Shown here piece after piece: positions 21,485 through 33,000 of a stretch of 64,000 nt of DNA. Made by a program: the position numbers and the translations under genes. How positions within the stretch are numbered: position 1 is the first letter of the stretch; each line of letters starts with the position of its first letter. Under the pieces are notes generated by a model. The model was not told where the DNA came from and ran no database searches. It was given only the letters and a program-made list of their open reading frames with translations. Source of the DNA: Aphrophora alni (lineage: Eukaryota; Arthropoda; Insecta; Hemiptera; Aphrophoridae); contig OY740768.1 in NCBI GenBank assembly GCA_963513935.1, positions 77,476,877 to 77,540,876 on the forward strand, in the 5' to 3' direction.

Positions 21485-24400
21485 TACATGTCTTTTTTGA
21501 AACAAATTAGATAAGGTAAAGGTTTTTGGGGTGAAGTTAAATTAGTGTGAAAATTGGTAAATTAAAAAAAAAAAAACATGCTAGTACAGGTATTGAAAAC
21601 AACATTGATTCAGTTTCTAAAATGTAATCGTACTCTCGTAATAATACTCTATTCAAAGTAAATACTGGAAATTGTACTAAACTCTAGTAATATTATAAGA
21701 ATTTTGTGTAATTAGATTAAGTTATTGAATAGCAAATTTGTTAAATTTTGTATTTTTGTATAATAAAAGTAAAAGGTTTTGAATGTTATGTTTTGAATTA
21801 AAATAATTGTATTGATAATATGTATATTTTTTGTTAACCTAGTTTCTTGTAGCTTTTAGTAAATTTATTGAGTAATTTTTAGGACGACTATTAATTTCTT
21901 GAAGTTTGTGGGGGAAAGCTGTTGGCCATTACTTTTGTGTGTTTTTTTGTATATTCATATTGTAATGATAACAATATTTTGTTTGGGCATAGTAAAACAA
22001 AATATTTAATGACCTAATTTTTACAAACTAAATTTACATTAATTTAATTTGACTGGAATTATGTGCAACATTCCATAATTTTACAAAATTATAAAATCGC
22101 AGATATAGCAGACCGGGAAGACGAAAGGCCACGCCTACCATACGTCAGGCAACCAGGGCGGAGCGAATGATGTCACGGAAGATAACACGATCTAATTGGC
22201 TAGGACAAAAGATGTCGATTTTTCAAACTTATTTAAAGTATTTAATATACAAATTTTAGAAATAAGATATTTTAGTTATAAGGAATATAGAGAAATCATT
22301 ATATTACGAGATCGTACAAAATAAAAATAAAAATTATTATAATATAAAAATCTATACATATCTTTCGGATTAAATAAAAAACCTATAAAATTATGACAAC
22401 GAATTAAGATAAGTGAACCCCCATAAGCCATCTTATTAAATTTTGGAACAGAAGCTAAGCAAGAAGAAAGCGTCCTTTGAACAGTCCAGTTTTAACATTG
22501 AAGATGTATAAACACGTATAGCGACGGACTACAAAATTTGAATTTTCAATTGTGAAAAGTGAAGTTTTTGGTTTTTTTGTGCTTGACGAGAGGATAATAA
22601 TATATAAGTGCTAAGAATACCAGAACTCCAAATAAACAGTACCAGGACTATAATACGACAAAAATAAAACAATATAATTTTTCACTTGTGCTTGTTATCA
22701 AACAATTGTATTTCGTTTAATATTTAACTTATTTTTTGTTTCTAATTCTTGATAGTTTTTCTTGTAGTTTTTGATATAATTAAATTTAATTTGATTGTTT
22801 ACTTTATAAACCCTTGTGTGTGTTCATTTACCATTGAGAGTAAAATGCATAATTTAATTAATTAAATAGATATATATTGTAGATAGTGTTACAGAAATTG
22901 AAAATGATGACATGGGCAGTTTTTTTAATTACCTTGATCCACTAATTCAGATTTAAAAAAATTAAAATAACCTAATTATACAAAATTCAAATGACAAAAT
23001 AGTTCATAAATACTGAGCATCAGGGATTTCAATAGATATCATAGATATATTCGTCTTTATAGATGAAGATACCATATTTCTATATGGTAATCTATAAATT
23101 ATAAGAATTGATCCATTTGTAACATAATTGAACACCAAAATAAAGCAACAAAGGTTTCTTTGGTAAATATAGAGACAAATTTTACATAATGGCAGAACAT
23201 TTAAATTATGACCTGCAACAACACAACATAACCTTATGGTATTCTAAGACTAGTCATTGTCATATATTCTTATTGTATTTACAAATATACCCAAAGTATT
23301 CACATATTATTTGTTTAACAATGGTGAAAACAGGATATTCCAGAAATACATACCTTGTTCTTAAATCATAATTAATATCAAAACCATGGCAGATTAGAGG
23401 AAGTATAATGTTAACGTAGTGATTTAGCATTTTCATGAAAAAATCTATACTTGAAGCTTTTTAAACCAAATAATTAGATTTTAAAAGTCTATCTGAAATT
23501 CGTGTAACATGTTTGCAGACAAAATGGATTTACCAATTTTTAACTATTTAGCATGTAGGCATATTTGTTTACACTGCATGTAGTTGATTCCAAAAATTAA
23601 AAGTTTGACAGTTTTGTCTTATATACGAAAATGTTTTAGTTTCATATTAGGAAATTAGATTACAATTCCCAATCGAAAGTTTTATTTTCCCAGACAGTAC
23701 ATTGTTTCAGTAATTCGAGTTTATTTCTTTGTATTGTAATTACTATCAAACAATAATGTAAAGTTTTCAAAAATGTTTAACTTTTATATTATGGTTCCTT
23801 TTAAACAAAATACAAATTCTATATAACTGTGCCAACTATAATAACTTAGTATGATATTACTAAGTTTTTGATAATCCTTTCTAATAGTATATAGCCTACT
23901 AAAGGATATGCACTATCATAATATGATATCTTTGAAATTATACCTTTTATTTCTAACTCACGAAAGACCAATGGTTTTATTGTGTAAGGGACTTGAAAAC
24001 ATTTTCTGAAAACAGATTTTTAATGTAGACCAACTTCATTTTTACTTGGTATTTTCCCCACTCTGCCTTAAAATACGGTTGTACCTCGACTTTAACTCAA
24101 AACATTATTTACCTTTTGAATCCAATTACTGCAATACTGCTTATTCACCTCTTGAAAAGTTTGGTCCAATATTTTTTTTATTTCTCTAAGCATCAATTCA
24201 CATCTACTTTAGAAAAATCATAAGTAACTTGACTTTCTATGTTAACTACTGCTTTACATTTTACTTTAATGGGAGATCCTGTATAAGTTAGCATGACCTT
24301 CATTGGTTTTATGGGAATTCATGGAACTTTTATCTATATCAGACATGATCCTGTATCTCCCATACACTTGAAAATTTTTACATTAAACTAAAGCATAGAA

Positions 24401-24600
24401 TATCATAATTTGTTTGTAAGTTGAGGTGAAGCAAATGCACCCCAGAAAATTCATATACGAACTTTGTCACCTTCCTGTGACTCTGTTTTTCAAGTTACAA
24501 CACTTTTTTACCATGTAAAAAAACCTCAGAAAGACCAATAATTGTGATAAGATTGTAAAAACAATAAATGATCTTCTGATACAAAACATATAAATAAAAA
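21485..24600. other. AT-rich spacer with one GC-richer island
   Basis: No gene recognised. A GC-richer island at 22105-22215 (AGACCGGGAAGACGAAAGGCCACGC nearby; GATGTCACGGAAG) is followed by a purine-rich 22430-22640 stretch and could be a promoter/5'-UTR or an old repeat. The frame at 23189 is AT-rich with no similarity. Confidence 0.5.
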
Positions 24601-24615
24601 GTATGACACCATTTG

Positions 24616-25096
24616 TGCTCTTGCCCCACCCTATCAGTGGCGGCGATAGCGGGCCCGCTAGCCTTGACCGGGATTTTTCGGGAAATTTTACCGGGACCCG
24701 GACCCGCGACGGGCCCCCTATCATAACAATATTTTTATGAGTATTGTCAAGAAATTACTAAATAAGGTAAAATGTCTTCAGACAAGATTGTGCATCGTGC
24801 ATCCAAAACGGCAATAACCATTATTTTTTAGAGAGCAGTATTTATTATTTAATGTCATGATACGAAGTATGTGTATTGTTTATCGTTGGCCGATAAGTAA
24901 TGCAGCTATCGCTACGTCGCGCATCGCGGTGACTCACCGGCGCCGGCCGGCGAAAAGATAAACATCTGGGAAAATATTATTGGGAGAGGGGGGCCCGCGG
25001 GTTCTTATCACCGCCACTGAACCCTATGGAGTGAATGCGTACATGGCCCCTAACATTTATATAGACAGAGTGTAAGTCATGGTGGGGCAAGAGCAT
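24616..25096. mobile_element. Foldback element with GCTCTTGCCCCACC inverted ends
   Basis: GCTCTTGCCCCACC at 24617-24630 is perfectly inverted as GGTGGGGCAAGAGC at about 25079-25092. Removing the 385-bp hAT MITE between them leaves a short (<110 bp) hairpin. A single GGTGGGGCAAG motif also occurs at 29733, a possible other member. Confidence 0.7.
24635..25019. mobile_element. hAT MITE nested in the foldback
   Basis: Ends CAGTGGCGGCGATAGCGGGC and CAGTGGCGGTGATAAGAACC (other strand) with 8-bp flanks CACCCTAT (24627-24634) and AACCCTAT (25020-25027), one mismatch. Size 385 bp, GC-rich interior repeats (CGGGCCCGC), no coding. Confidence 0.85.
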
Positions 25097-25211
25097 ACAG
25101 AACTTTTTAAGAGCTTTTCATCACTTTTTACAGAATTCAATTATCTTTATTAGTTTTTGAGTTATGAACTTTGTTGCTAGGTGATAAAAGGAGCGCAGAA
25201 AAAGCTGTTAA

Positions 25212-27109
25212 CACATTGACAGGGAAGGACGTCCAAGGCCCATTCACGTTTAGCGCAGGACGTCCTTGTGTAAGATAAAGTATATTGAGTATGTGTCTTC
25301 TGCCCTTTTAAAGTAGGGAATTGAAACTCTGTCAGCCCTCGGGGGACATACTATAGTATGACGTCATCATCTTCGCTTGCAGTTCCCGCGCACCTAGTTG
25401 GTGGCGCTAACGGCAGAAAGTATGTGAACCTTCTAGTGTAAAGAAAGTAGTCCCGCGTGTACGTCCATTGTGATCTAACCTATTTCGTGTGCAGTTTTTG
25501 TGATTGTGTTTGTGTTTTATTTTTGTGCATCACATGTGATAGTGCGGGATCACTACTCGTTGAAACATGGCTTCAACGTCTGGCACGGCAAATGTGCGAG
25601 GAGAGAGTGAAGAAGAGTGAATATTCTGATACTACAACTGACTCAGGTGAGTCAGAGTCTGACGATGAAGACCCTATTTATGGCAATGACTACGTACCAA
25701 ACTGGCAACCTCGTACATTGGGACTTAGGGACCTCCCCTTTACCAGAGTTCCTGGGCTTTGTGTTCTACCTCCTGGTTTAAATTGTCCTGTTGACTATTT
25801 CTTATTACTGCTTGATGACGTGTTTCTGGAGCATGTTGTGCGTGCTACTAATGCCTATGCTCTTGATTATTTTTGCAGTCCCAGTACTACTCCTGCCTCG
25901 TGTATCCACCGTTGGAAGGACCTCACAGTGGCAGAACTAAAGGTTTTCCTAGCATTATTAATTCATCAGGAGAATATTAAAATAAATAGGCTGCAGGATT
26001 ATTGGAAAAGTGATGATTTATATGATGTAGGCTTTTTCAAATGTCTAGGGACAGGTTTATGATTATTTATAGCTGTTTACATTTTTCGTTTCACGACGAA
26101 GAAAACAGAGACAAATGCTTACACAAAGTTCAGCATCTCCTCGACTACTTCAATAATAAAATGAGGCAAGTGTATTACCCCTCAAAAGAACTCAGTGTAG
26201 ATGAGGGTATGATGCTTTGGAGAGGCAGACTAGTATCTCGCCAACACATGAAGGGTAAACGCCACAAGTATGATGTCAAGTTTTATTCACTTTGTGAGAG
26301 CCAAGGGCTTACTCTTCAACTGATTATTTATGGTGGGTCAGGGGACCAAACATTTAGTGGAAAAGGGCATGCAGCTAAAGTTGTGATGAAACTTATGCAG
26401 TCTTATCTTGGAAATGGCCATTCAGTCTATATGGACAATTACTATACAAGTTTCAGTTTGGCTACACAATTGCTGGCAAACAAAACCTTTTGTACAGGAA
26501 CAGTCAGGGCAGACAGGAAATTTGTTCCTCAAGTAATAAAGGATGCCAAACTGTGAAACAACACAAGTTTAAGCTGAAGGAGTATGCTTAGCTAAATGGA
26601 AAGATATGAAAAATGTTACATACCTATCTACAGAACATGACAACACCATGGCAGTAAGTAACAATAGACATGGTCAACCCAGAAGTAAGCCTTTGCCCAT
26701 CGTTCAGTATAACGTTTACACAAAAGGTGTGGATAGAGTAGATCAAATGATGGCCTACTACCCATCAGGACTGTCAGATGGTACAAGAAGGTCCTGGTAC
26801 ATTTTATTCAATTGTTTATAGTGAACGGGTTGGCTTTGTACAATGCCACAAATTTTGACAACAAAGAACAGTTGTACAACTTACGTAAAAACCACGTGAT
26901 AAAAAACTGTTATTATATGAATCCAACCAGTGAGGGTAAAGACGTCTTTAGACGTTCTAATCTATGACGTCATCCTGCAAACCGGAAGTAGCCCAAAACA
27001 AGTTTGTTTCAGCGCATCTGACCTTCCATTACCATAAGGTAGGTGAATCACCAATTAAATTTTTTAGCTATGTAGCAGTATATAAATAAAGTATTTAGCA
27101 GTCAATGTG
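25212..27109 (+). mobile_element. End-to-end piggyBac transposon, 1.9 kb
   Basis: TTAA at 25208-25211 and 27110-27113 flank inverted ends CACATTGACAGGGAAGGACG and CACATTGACTGCTAAATAC (other strand). Subterminal ATGACGTCAT occurs near each end (about 25360 and 26965). The transposase occupies the centre, broken in three. Flanks and ends are intact, so insertion is much younger than the 7.1-8.4 kb piggyBac fragment. Confidence 0.92.
25565..26820 (+). pseudogene. piggyBac transposase, frameshifted
   Basis: DDD-family transposase that cuts and pastes at TTAA. Segment 1 (to about 26040) has an acidic N-terminus (SGESESDDEDP) and the family motif VAELKVFLALLIHQ. A one-base shift near 26040 leads to segment 2 (26041-26556) with MSRDRF, the first catalytic Asp in SVDEGM (residue 54 of the segment), KGKRHKYDVKFY, and the second Asp in YMDNYYTS (132). 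A stop at 26554 precedes segment 3 (26606-26821), with the third Asp in KGVDRVDQM. An ATG at 25567 (MASTSGTANVRG) is the likely original start but is out of frame now. The C-terminal Cys-rich domain is not recognisable; the frame stops early after SWYILFNCL. Catalytic residues remain, but it cannot make an intact protein. Confidence 0.9.
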
Positions 27110-27299
27110 TTAAAATACATTTTAGTTGTACATTATTTATTTATTTGCATCATTTATGGCATAGATAGTGCAGCAGTGCTGCAGTATACATTTGACCTCA
27201 TATTGTACAAAAATTACTTACAACACACAAGATAGAAATTTTATAAAATACAAACAAATTAAGACACAGTGAACCATGTATACATTTTAGCTCATATTA

Positions 27300-27560
27300 A
27301 TCAATTATTTGAGTCATCATCCTCAATACAAAATGCATTCCAGACACCCAGAGGTTATGAGCTAAGGTACTCTCCTACAGAGTAAGAAAAATTCCTCAAG
27401 AGGTATCTGATTTTCAGAGTAAACTGATTTTATGATTTTACTGTGGTAATCCTTGAAATCATTCGAAGAGCAAAACAAGCAGATTCCAGGAAATCCACAA
27501 TCTTTGAAATGTGACATCTCCAATTAAAATTTTTGTCCATAATAACACCACAAAAGATAT
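27300..27560 (-). pseudogene. Non-LTR RT thumb remnant
   Basis: Minus-strand reading near 27540-27440: DKNFNWRCHISKIVDFLESA, then CFALRMISRITTVKS, the WxxHI...L..A.F..R.....L region after the palm of CR1/Jockey-type reverse transcriptases. It is short and broken. It lies just right of the piggyBac. Confidence 0.6.
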
Positions 27561-28324
27561 CTTCCTATCAATTACATTGTTCTCAAGAATGACCCTCCTA
27601 CACACAAAATACGTCTGTCTTTCATAACGACTGATTCTAGACTCACTTTACAAACAACTAAGATTGTTTCTATTATTGTCCTTTTTTTACATTACTCGTT
27701 TTCACGTCTTTTAGCACAAAACACATTTTCCGAGTATCTCTGATAACAATCACTTCTAGACTCCTAGTTTATTCACTTTGTTTTTTAAACTATTACCTAT
27801 CTACATTAATGCACTAAAAAAGACATTTTAACATAAACTACATTGATTTCAAAAAATACTTATTACATTTAAATTTACGACTGTCTCTTTCAGACATTCC
27901 TTTCCAACTGCCTCTACGCATGCTTTCAGATTCCGGATATCATCCTATAATCACGTGATTATAGTCTCAAACCCATAACCACTTGACAACAAGTATTTCA
28001 CCTCATATAAGCACAGTTTCACACAAATATTAAGTTTATCTTAAGACTTAACATTGTTATTAATATAAATACATTTTTTGGGATATTATTTTAGATTTAT
28101 TTCTTTATTCTAGAAACAGACATAAAGACCATTTTCGCTTGACCTTATTAACTTCCGTTTGCTTTTGATCCAATTACATCACGCATGAATTTTTCGCGCG
28201 AGTTTCATCTCATATACAAAAATTCAAAATATGCACATTACAGAATATCTTAGTATTATTCTAGATATCAGATTCAGAATATGGAATCTGGAAGTGATAT
28301 TAGTTAACAATAATTTAGTTACTG
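27561..28324. other. AT-rich spacer
   Basis: Nothing recognised except a short palindrome ATAATCACGTGATTAT near 27945. Confidence 0.5.
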
Positions 28325-29568
28325 TGTAATACTGGAAAAATGTTGGTTTGATTAAATATTTGAAAATAGCGGGTAGAGTAGTTTGGATAACTGAGTTAAA
28401 TGTGTATTAGGTAATATTTTGTACCAAACAAAGTAAATTTTAAGCTAAAATAGATTTCCAAATAAACAAAATAAATAACTATGTATAAATTTAAGATAAA
28501 TTTTTGAAATAAAATGATTATTAATTATGTGTTCTGTGAAATCATGTTTGGACACTTTTTCGGGGAGTGTGATGAACTATTGGATCTAACCTTGTGAAAA
28601 GAGACGTGCAGTTTTAACCGGGATGGACAGGCTCGGAAGAGCGAGTAAACGTGTTAGGAAATCAGTCTAGTAGAGTCGAAGTTTGGGGCTGGTTGCACCA
28701 AGACCTATGTCAGGGTGTGTCACGAGTTTTCTGTAAAAATGTAGAAAATATGTTCGGAAGTAATAATTTTGTTTGATTCATGGTGTACTAACATTCGTAG
28801 GAGTATCAAAAACAATGTTCCATGTTTTTAAGATCGTATGTGTTTAAAAGTAGGAAAAAGAACTACATTGTGCAACTTCGAACATGTGCTTTGAAAAGAC
28901 GAACAATGAACAATTGTGTTAAATACGTTATATGAACTTTGTTTCAAGCATCACAACATCAACATTATTCGAATTGCAGGCGTACTCAACAGTAATTCAA
29001 CGCTAAAAACACAGGCTGAAGAAACGATGTTCCTAAAGACAATGAGTTTCTACAATTTGGTAAAACCATGTGCATAACATGTTATGATTCAAATATGTAA
29101 AATTTTTTATAATATGTTCTATGTTTTTCATGGTATTTTATATATCTAAATTTAATTAATTCCATTTAAAAAAGTTTATTAGTCCAAATATCAGTCAGAT
29201 AATGGACAAAAGTAATTTTTCTTTTCTATAATTTTCGTACTCAGGAAAATGAGTAAAATTATTTCAAAATTTTAATTTCATTAAAGTAATTCAATACTTG
29301 CAAGTTTCATTATCAATAAATTCAATTTTCAATTAAAGTCAATTCTTGACAATAAAAATAGACCTTTCTCAAAGGCAATAAAATATAAATTTTAGTAGGA
29401 TGTTCATGTTAATAATTTGATTTTGTTTAATAAATATTTATGTTGAAATTTCAGTTCCAGTGTTATTCATTCTACCAGATCACTGAGAGTACACTTTTGA
29501 AAGAACTTACTCCCGAGATAAGATTTTTAATTTAAATTCATTTTTCAAAATTGGTAAAGCGAAAGCTT
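28325..29568 (+). mobile_element. LTR-like repeat, copy 1, followed by a primer-binding-like site
   Basis: Starts TGTAATACTGGAAAAATGTT, resembling copy 2 (TGTAACACCTAAAAAGTGTT). Shared internal blocks: ATAGATTTCCAAATAAAC/AAAATAAATAA (28450), CAAAGGCAATAAAAT (29372), and ATCACTGAGAGTACACTT (29479), followed by ACTCCCGAGA and then CTGGCGCCCGTTAATGCTGA at 29570. The last block is what a tRNA primer-binding site after an LTR looks like. There is no coding sequence after it. The + strand is C-poor and G-rich in its middle. Confidence 0.65.
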
Positions 29569-30037
29569 CCTGGCGCCCGTTAATGCTGAGCAAAACTTTT
29601 AGATTAAATAATAAACTTTAAATTCATTTTAAACATTTTTTTATTAAAGTAATATAAAATATATGATCTCTTCTAGTTCATATATTTTATAAATGTTACA
29701 ACTGTTGCTAGTTCAAAATAAATAAGGTAAGGTGGGGCAAGTACATTCAGTACCAACTGTTTATTTTTTACTTGAAAAGAGTGAAACTTATCACAAAATA
29801 CTCACCATATTATTGTTTATTAAGGTAGTGTTAAAATACTCAAACACTTTGTTACATATATATTAGGCCATAGCCTAGAATTTGATTAGTTGTTTATTTA
29901 TTTGTTAATTGGAAGAATTTTGTTAGTTGTTTATTTGTTAATTATTAGTTTAGTTAGTCATTTCATTTGTTAACTAATCATGTTCTACATACCTTATTTA
30001 GTAATAATAAAATAAGTTTTCACCAAGGAGCTAACTT

Positions 30038-33000
30038 CAGGGTGTCCACCAAAGTATTAGAAAATAATTCATGAGTAATTCCAGGTTTTCCAGGCTAACT
30101 TTAAAAATTTTCCAGGTGGAGTTTTTCATCGGTAAAATTGACTACTTGGAAACATTTTAGTACTTTTTCATTTGAGAAGTGAACTTTTCACAGGGTTTAC
30201 ATTACAGAATTCAAACTTATAAAATTCATTTCATTTCATTGTATAAATTATTAACATATTATATACAGTGTTCATCAGTATAATTATGTTACTGCAATAT
30301 TTATGTTGCAATCTATATCTAGCTATGCACCAACAATAGCTATAAAATATCTAGGCACAATATAAATAAGACAAAAATAGCTATAAAATGTTCGATGATC
30401 ATAGCTTCTAAAATGAATTAAAAATGATAAAATAGAAAAATAATTAATTAACATCTGATTAGACAAAATTAGGAAATAAGTCAAATAAGAAAATGTCTGA
30501 TTTTAAAAAACCAATCATCTGAACACTACATTTTACATTTCTTTGCTTAGGTTCTTTATCTGCTTCTCCAGTTCTTCACTCTCCTTAAGTACACCACTTA
30601 ACAGTTTAGCCTTCTTTTCCTTCAGTTCAAATATCAACTTCTTCTTCATTTTCAGTTCATTTTGAACACTGCACCTGCTGTTTACTTCACTTTTGCGGGC
30701 AACATCTAATCTTTCCTTATACTTTGAGTTAGAATTTCTGGCAAAGTTTATCATCGACTTGGTTATGGTTAGGTTCTTGATGCCACCTTCTGCTGTGATT
30801 GCATCATAAACAGTTCTTAGGCCAATCAGGGAATCTTCATTCAAATTTTCAACTAAACACTCCTTGTTTACCGAAAATCCCCTTTCAACGTGGGCGTTTC
30901 CATGAGAAAGAATAAGGACTGTCTTCAAAAATTGTCTTAGATCATCACACCAACTTTCGGTTTGGATTAGGTTTAGCCAAAAATGGTCTAGCCTAGTTGC
31001 ATTTCTTTTGAATTCCACACTTGCCTTCAATAATTCTTCTTTTCTCAAGAGTTCATTGAACTGACGGGACACAACATCAGCCTTCGTGCCACTTATCCAG
31101 TTATTACAAACAAAGTGTTCTAGAAGGTTCTTAAAAAGTGATTCACTTTCATTCTTTATTGCCACTTTGGGATCAAGACAGGACAAGTCTTTTGTAATAG
31201 CATATCCAAGTGGGGATCGATCTTGAAGCTTTTTGACAAAGGTTTTTAAGCTCTTCTTGGCATCTTTACTCAATAAGGCTATGTCCAGCTCTTTTGAATT
31301 TTTTACTTTCTTGAGTTCTGATCTAGTTAAGAAACCCAAATCAACGTGTTTATATGACAACAGGTTCTCAGCATCTTCCAAGTTTACACAAGTATTCACT
31401 TTTTCAGACTTAACAAATCTCTTCATGACATCAGTAACAACTTCGGTGAGCCCCGAATGAAGAAACGGAGTGAATGGCCAATCTGTCTGAAATTCTGTCA
31501 GAAACTTCTCGGCATCTGATGCAAGTGTTTTGAAAAAGGCCAGTTTTGGTCCTATCATAGGGTCTTTCAACCCTTCTGCCAGCACTTTGTAACTATTAGA
31601 GCTCACAATTGAAGCTTTGTCTTTGCCTTCAGCAATTTTTTCCACATATTTTTTGATGTTGGGTAGCATGTCGATAGCTGTTTGTGCCACATCAGCATTT
31701 TCTAACCACCTTACAGCACAAAATTTCTTCCCAAATACATTTGAGTTGTTGATTTGGATAAATTTTCCCCTTCGGGCCGGTGATTGCTTAAAATGGTTAT
31801 ACAAAGCTCTAAGGAACTTCACAACATTCCAGCCAGTGACTAAAACTGCACCTTTAAAAGCATTGTGCACAGTATGTAAACCGCAGGTTCCAAAGTCAAT
31901 CAATTTCCTGTCTGATTCTTTTTCGTTCAAAAATACTCTCAGATTTTTTAAGAGCTTCAAATTGACATTGGGTCCATCCATTGAAAGTTGAATGATCTTG
32001 CTAACATCCAAAGGGTGAAGAGAAGCCAATAATCACTCTGGAGATCTTCTGCTTTAGAAGAGTGCAAGAATGATGATGTAAGATATCTTGTTGATACTTC
32101 ATTTTTCGTGTCATCCCAAAATCGAAGAAGAATGTCCATTTGTTGTTTTGAAGACACTTTGTTTATTGATTCATCAAATGATATCACAAAAGCTGAGCTG
32201 TCCTTGACTAAATTTAATACCTCATTCTTGAAATAAGTTGCAATACCAAATGTGATCAAATATCCTACTTTGGTTCTTTGAAGTTCCATTTTTTTTTGCT
32301 ATCTGGCTATCTGGAAACATGACTTTAAACATATCTACTCCTGAAGCTGCACTCCTAAATGATGCATGTGTCATCACCGTATGTGCTGCCCACATGATTT
32401 CTGCTTTTGAAATGTCTTCACAAAGCAAGTACCTTTTCATGCCCCTGTCTCCCAGTGGTGCAACGGAAGACAGCGTTTCAACATCAGAAGCAGTCTTTGT
32501 CGTATTATTATGAAGAACTAATGTTGAAGTTTCTTTAGAAGATGATGGTACTGACTCCCCACTTACTGATGCCTGTTCTTTTTCATTTCTGAAAAATTTT
32601 CCTAACGTAGGTGATCCAACCATAGATAAAGCTTTCATATGTTTTTTCCCCTTCATATGGCTTGCTAAAGCTTGGCGCCCCATAGATGACAGTGAAATTA
32701 TTGTGCCAGGGCAAAAACGGCATCTCGCAGAATAAATGTCATATGGTACCTTCTGAATCCATGTTTTTAATTCAAGATCATGAACCCAACCATCTTGAAA
32801 TGAGCATTTACCATGCCCATATTTATTCTTTGACATGGTTTTTAATTAGGCTGGCACAAATGCAATTTCCCTCAGGGCTCGTTCTGAAACACAAAAAATA
32901 GAAACATAGAATATTAGATTTCACGATTTACTTGTTATAGCCTATTAGGGTTTTAAAAATAAAGTTACAACTCAGTGTATTATCCACAACATACACATTA

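Noticed and set aside
27940..27965. Palindrome ATAATCACGTGATTAT
   Set aside because: Contains an E-box-like CACGTG but a single short palindrome in AT-rich DNA is expected by chance; no gene nearby.
31233..31991. Plus-strand frames over the hAT-like transposase
   Set aside because: Antisense shadows of the transposase frame.
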